Assembly: GCA_031761405.1 (NCBI GenBank) | Contig: JASEVX010000017.1 | Span: 12,897,652-12,961,651, forward strand | Length of the DNA stretch: 64,000 nucleotides | Origin: Serripes groenlandicus | Taxonomy: Eukaryota; Mollusca; Bivalvia; Cardiida; Cardiidae | Direction of reading: 5' to 3' | Shown here: piece after piece, positions 62,595-64,000 of the stretch | How the letters are laid out: every line of letters begins with the position of its first letter | Position numbering within the stretch: the stretch's first letter is position 1 | Program-made: the position numbers and the translations under genes | The notes under the pieces: generated by a model | Told to the model about the DNA's origin: nothing | The model's database searches: none | Seen by the model: only the letters and a program-made list of their open reading frames with translations

Positions 62595-62629
62595 GTAAGT
62601 CATAACTGGACTGAATTATTTTACCTTTG

Positions 62630-62870
62630 ACCCTTTCCAACAGGCAGATGATTTTGACAAATCTGCAGCAGACAGCTTTTAAAAAGATTGTGCCAAAAGT
62701 GGAAATGGCTCATAATGACAAACTTCTCATTTGCCATTATATTTTTAACTTTATTGATGATAAAACAAGATCAAAGATTCCTTCGTTTATAGATAGTATA
62801 TAATTCATCTACAATATAGATGTTTTAATAGTCATCTGCTGCATGTTTGTTGTGTGTAAAAAAGAGTGAT
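62630..62870. mobile_element. Diverged fold-back MITE after TRAF7-like exon 11
   Basis: CCCTTTCCAACAGGCAGATG at the left and TTGTTGTGTGTAAAAAAGAG at the right. Confidence 0.7.
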
Positions 62871-63122
62871 AAATGTATTTTTGTTGTTGCCTTGTTGATT
62901 CTATGAAAAGTAAAAAGTAAAAGGAAATTGAATTTGTCCTATAAATCAGTGCCTATCTCTTGATAGAAACCCATTTGCCCAAATAATTTATGATGTTTTG
63001 AATACATTATGGAAAAAGGAGAATTTGTTAAAAAAATTATGACACCACCAAAACTTCTAAGTTGCATATATATAGCATTGCCCTCCGGAAAAAAATGCTT
63101 TAGTGGTTTTAGAGTTATTTTG

Positions 63123-63352
63123 TTAACCCTTTCCCTCATACGACATTTCTGCAGCAGACGACTTTGAATATATTTTGTCAAAATCTAGAAAATCTCTATA
63201 ATTGAATGGATAACCTATGATCAAAAATGAAAAACATTGTGGCAAAAGGAGAAATTGCTCGTTTTGAGCCATTTCTTCTTTTATCACTATGTTTTTAAAA
63301 AGCTGTCTGCTGCAGAGGCTTCAGAAAGCGTCTATATGAGAGAAAGGGTTAA
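63123..63352. mobile_element. Fold-back TTAA MITE, full copy
   Basis: TTAACCCTTTCCCTCATACG at the left and GAGAGAAAGGGTTAA at the right. Confidence 0.9.
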
Positions 63353-63671
63353 AAGAGAAGTGATTGACTTTCAAGTTCAACTATGAACATTTTAGAGATT
63401 TAAAGTTGCTGCTCATGTTCTTTATAATGCATGCAGCCATTTTGAGGATGTTTGGTGGGTTGTTGCGTGATGACAAGATACATATCAACTTTGAATTTAG
63501 TTCCTGTCAGATCACTTTTACCCTTAGTTATTTATAACGTTTGCTCTCATTTCAATTCAGCAACCAGATAGCACATTTTTGTTGTTCCAACACACTTCTA
63601 GTGTCACATTGTTTTCACATCCATAACAAACAATTTGTTCTGATTTCTCTACAAAACAGACACCTCTGATA

Positions 63672-63821
63672 TAACCTCTTTCCCACATGCATTTACAGGT
63701 GATGACTCCATATATCACAATGTTATACTCTTTGCTCAAAATGACATTTACAGAAATATCCCATATTTCACCCAAAGAAATGTCTTGTAGTGTAGATTTG
63801 TTGTATGTGGGAAAAGGTTAA
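63672..63821. mobile_element. Diverged fold-back MITE
   Basis: TAACCTCTTTCCCACATGCA at the left and GTATGTGGGAAAAGGTTAA at the right; the inside is unlike the family. Confidence 0.6.
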
Positions 63822-63880
63822 ACCCTTTTTTTGAAAACAAAATCCTTTATTGTTGATACTCAAAGTAACCACCTTACTAT

Positions 63881-64000
63881 TTAACCCTTTCTCACATACA
63901 AAAAATCTGCAGCAGACGACTTTGAAAACATGTTGGCCAAAATGTAAAATTCTACATATATGTTGGTTTTTTATTATTAAGTAGAGTTGAAATCATTGTG
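63881..64000. mobile_element. Fold-back TTAA MITE, cut by the window edge
   Basis: It begins TTAACCCTTTCTCACATACA and CTGCAGCAGACGACTTTGA follows. Confidence 0.85.

Overview
This is a window of animal nuclear genome, most likely from a bivalve mollusc. The bivalve call is my inference from the repeat families (for example elements starting AACAAGAGGGCCATGATGG and ending AGGTGAGCTAAAAA) and from intron structure; the species is not recognised. Two divergent, intron-rich host genes fill the window. The minus-strand gene, from 31641 leftwards, is DHX38/PRP16, a DEAH-box spliceosomal RNA helicase; I could place 17 exons with matching phases, and its C-terminal exons lie beyond the left edge. The plus-strand gene, from 32137 rightwards, is a TRAF7-like E3 ubiquitin ligase (RING, TRAF-type zinc fingers, coiled coil, WD40). 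Eleven exons are placed, and the remaining WD40 exons lie beyond the right edge. The 495 bp between the two start codons is a probable shared promoter.

Intron 9 of the TRAF7-like gene holds an apparently complete 14.65-kb Polinton/Maverick (adintovirus-like) element at 46122-60767. It has 520-bp terminal inverted repeats and a perfect 6-bp target duplication, ACCATA. It sits inside an older dispersed repeat. On the minus strand it carries a fibre-like gene, an adenain-type protease, an integrase with a chromodomain, and a zinc-ribbon/phospholipase A2-like protein. On the plus strand it carries a packaging ATPase, a penton-like minor capsid protein, a PX-like protein, a membrane protein, a conserved Polinton protein, an amphipathic basic protein, an acidic repeat protein, the major capsid protein, a SAP/NUMOD-like protein and a protein-primed DNA polymerase B. 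Together these are a replication, integration, maturation, packaging and capsid set. The integrase open frame has no ATG upstream of its first catalytic aspartate.

Three things stand out. First, the Polinton is sprinkled with a short GC-rich repeat with constant ends (AGTGGGG...CACCCTAA) and variable cores, between genes and also in frame inside most of its genes, where it encodes SGAQPHP-like peptides. Second, four minisatellites in the two host genes abut exon borders, and three of them repeat the local splice site itself (two acceptors with exon sequence, one donor); the fourth repeats an acceptor-like tract. Third, the introns hold about 30 copies of a fold-back MITE with TTAA target sites and CCCTTTCCC ends, several longer bivalve repeat families with internal tandem units, tRNA-derived SINEs, and large 51-bp and 30-bp minisatellites.

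All coordinates were read by eye. Exon borders rest on GT/AG signals, matching phases and recalled similarity to the human proteins, not on an alignment.
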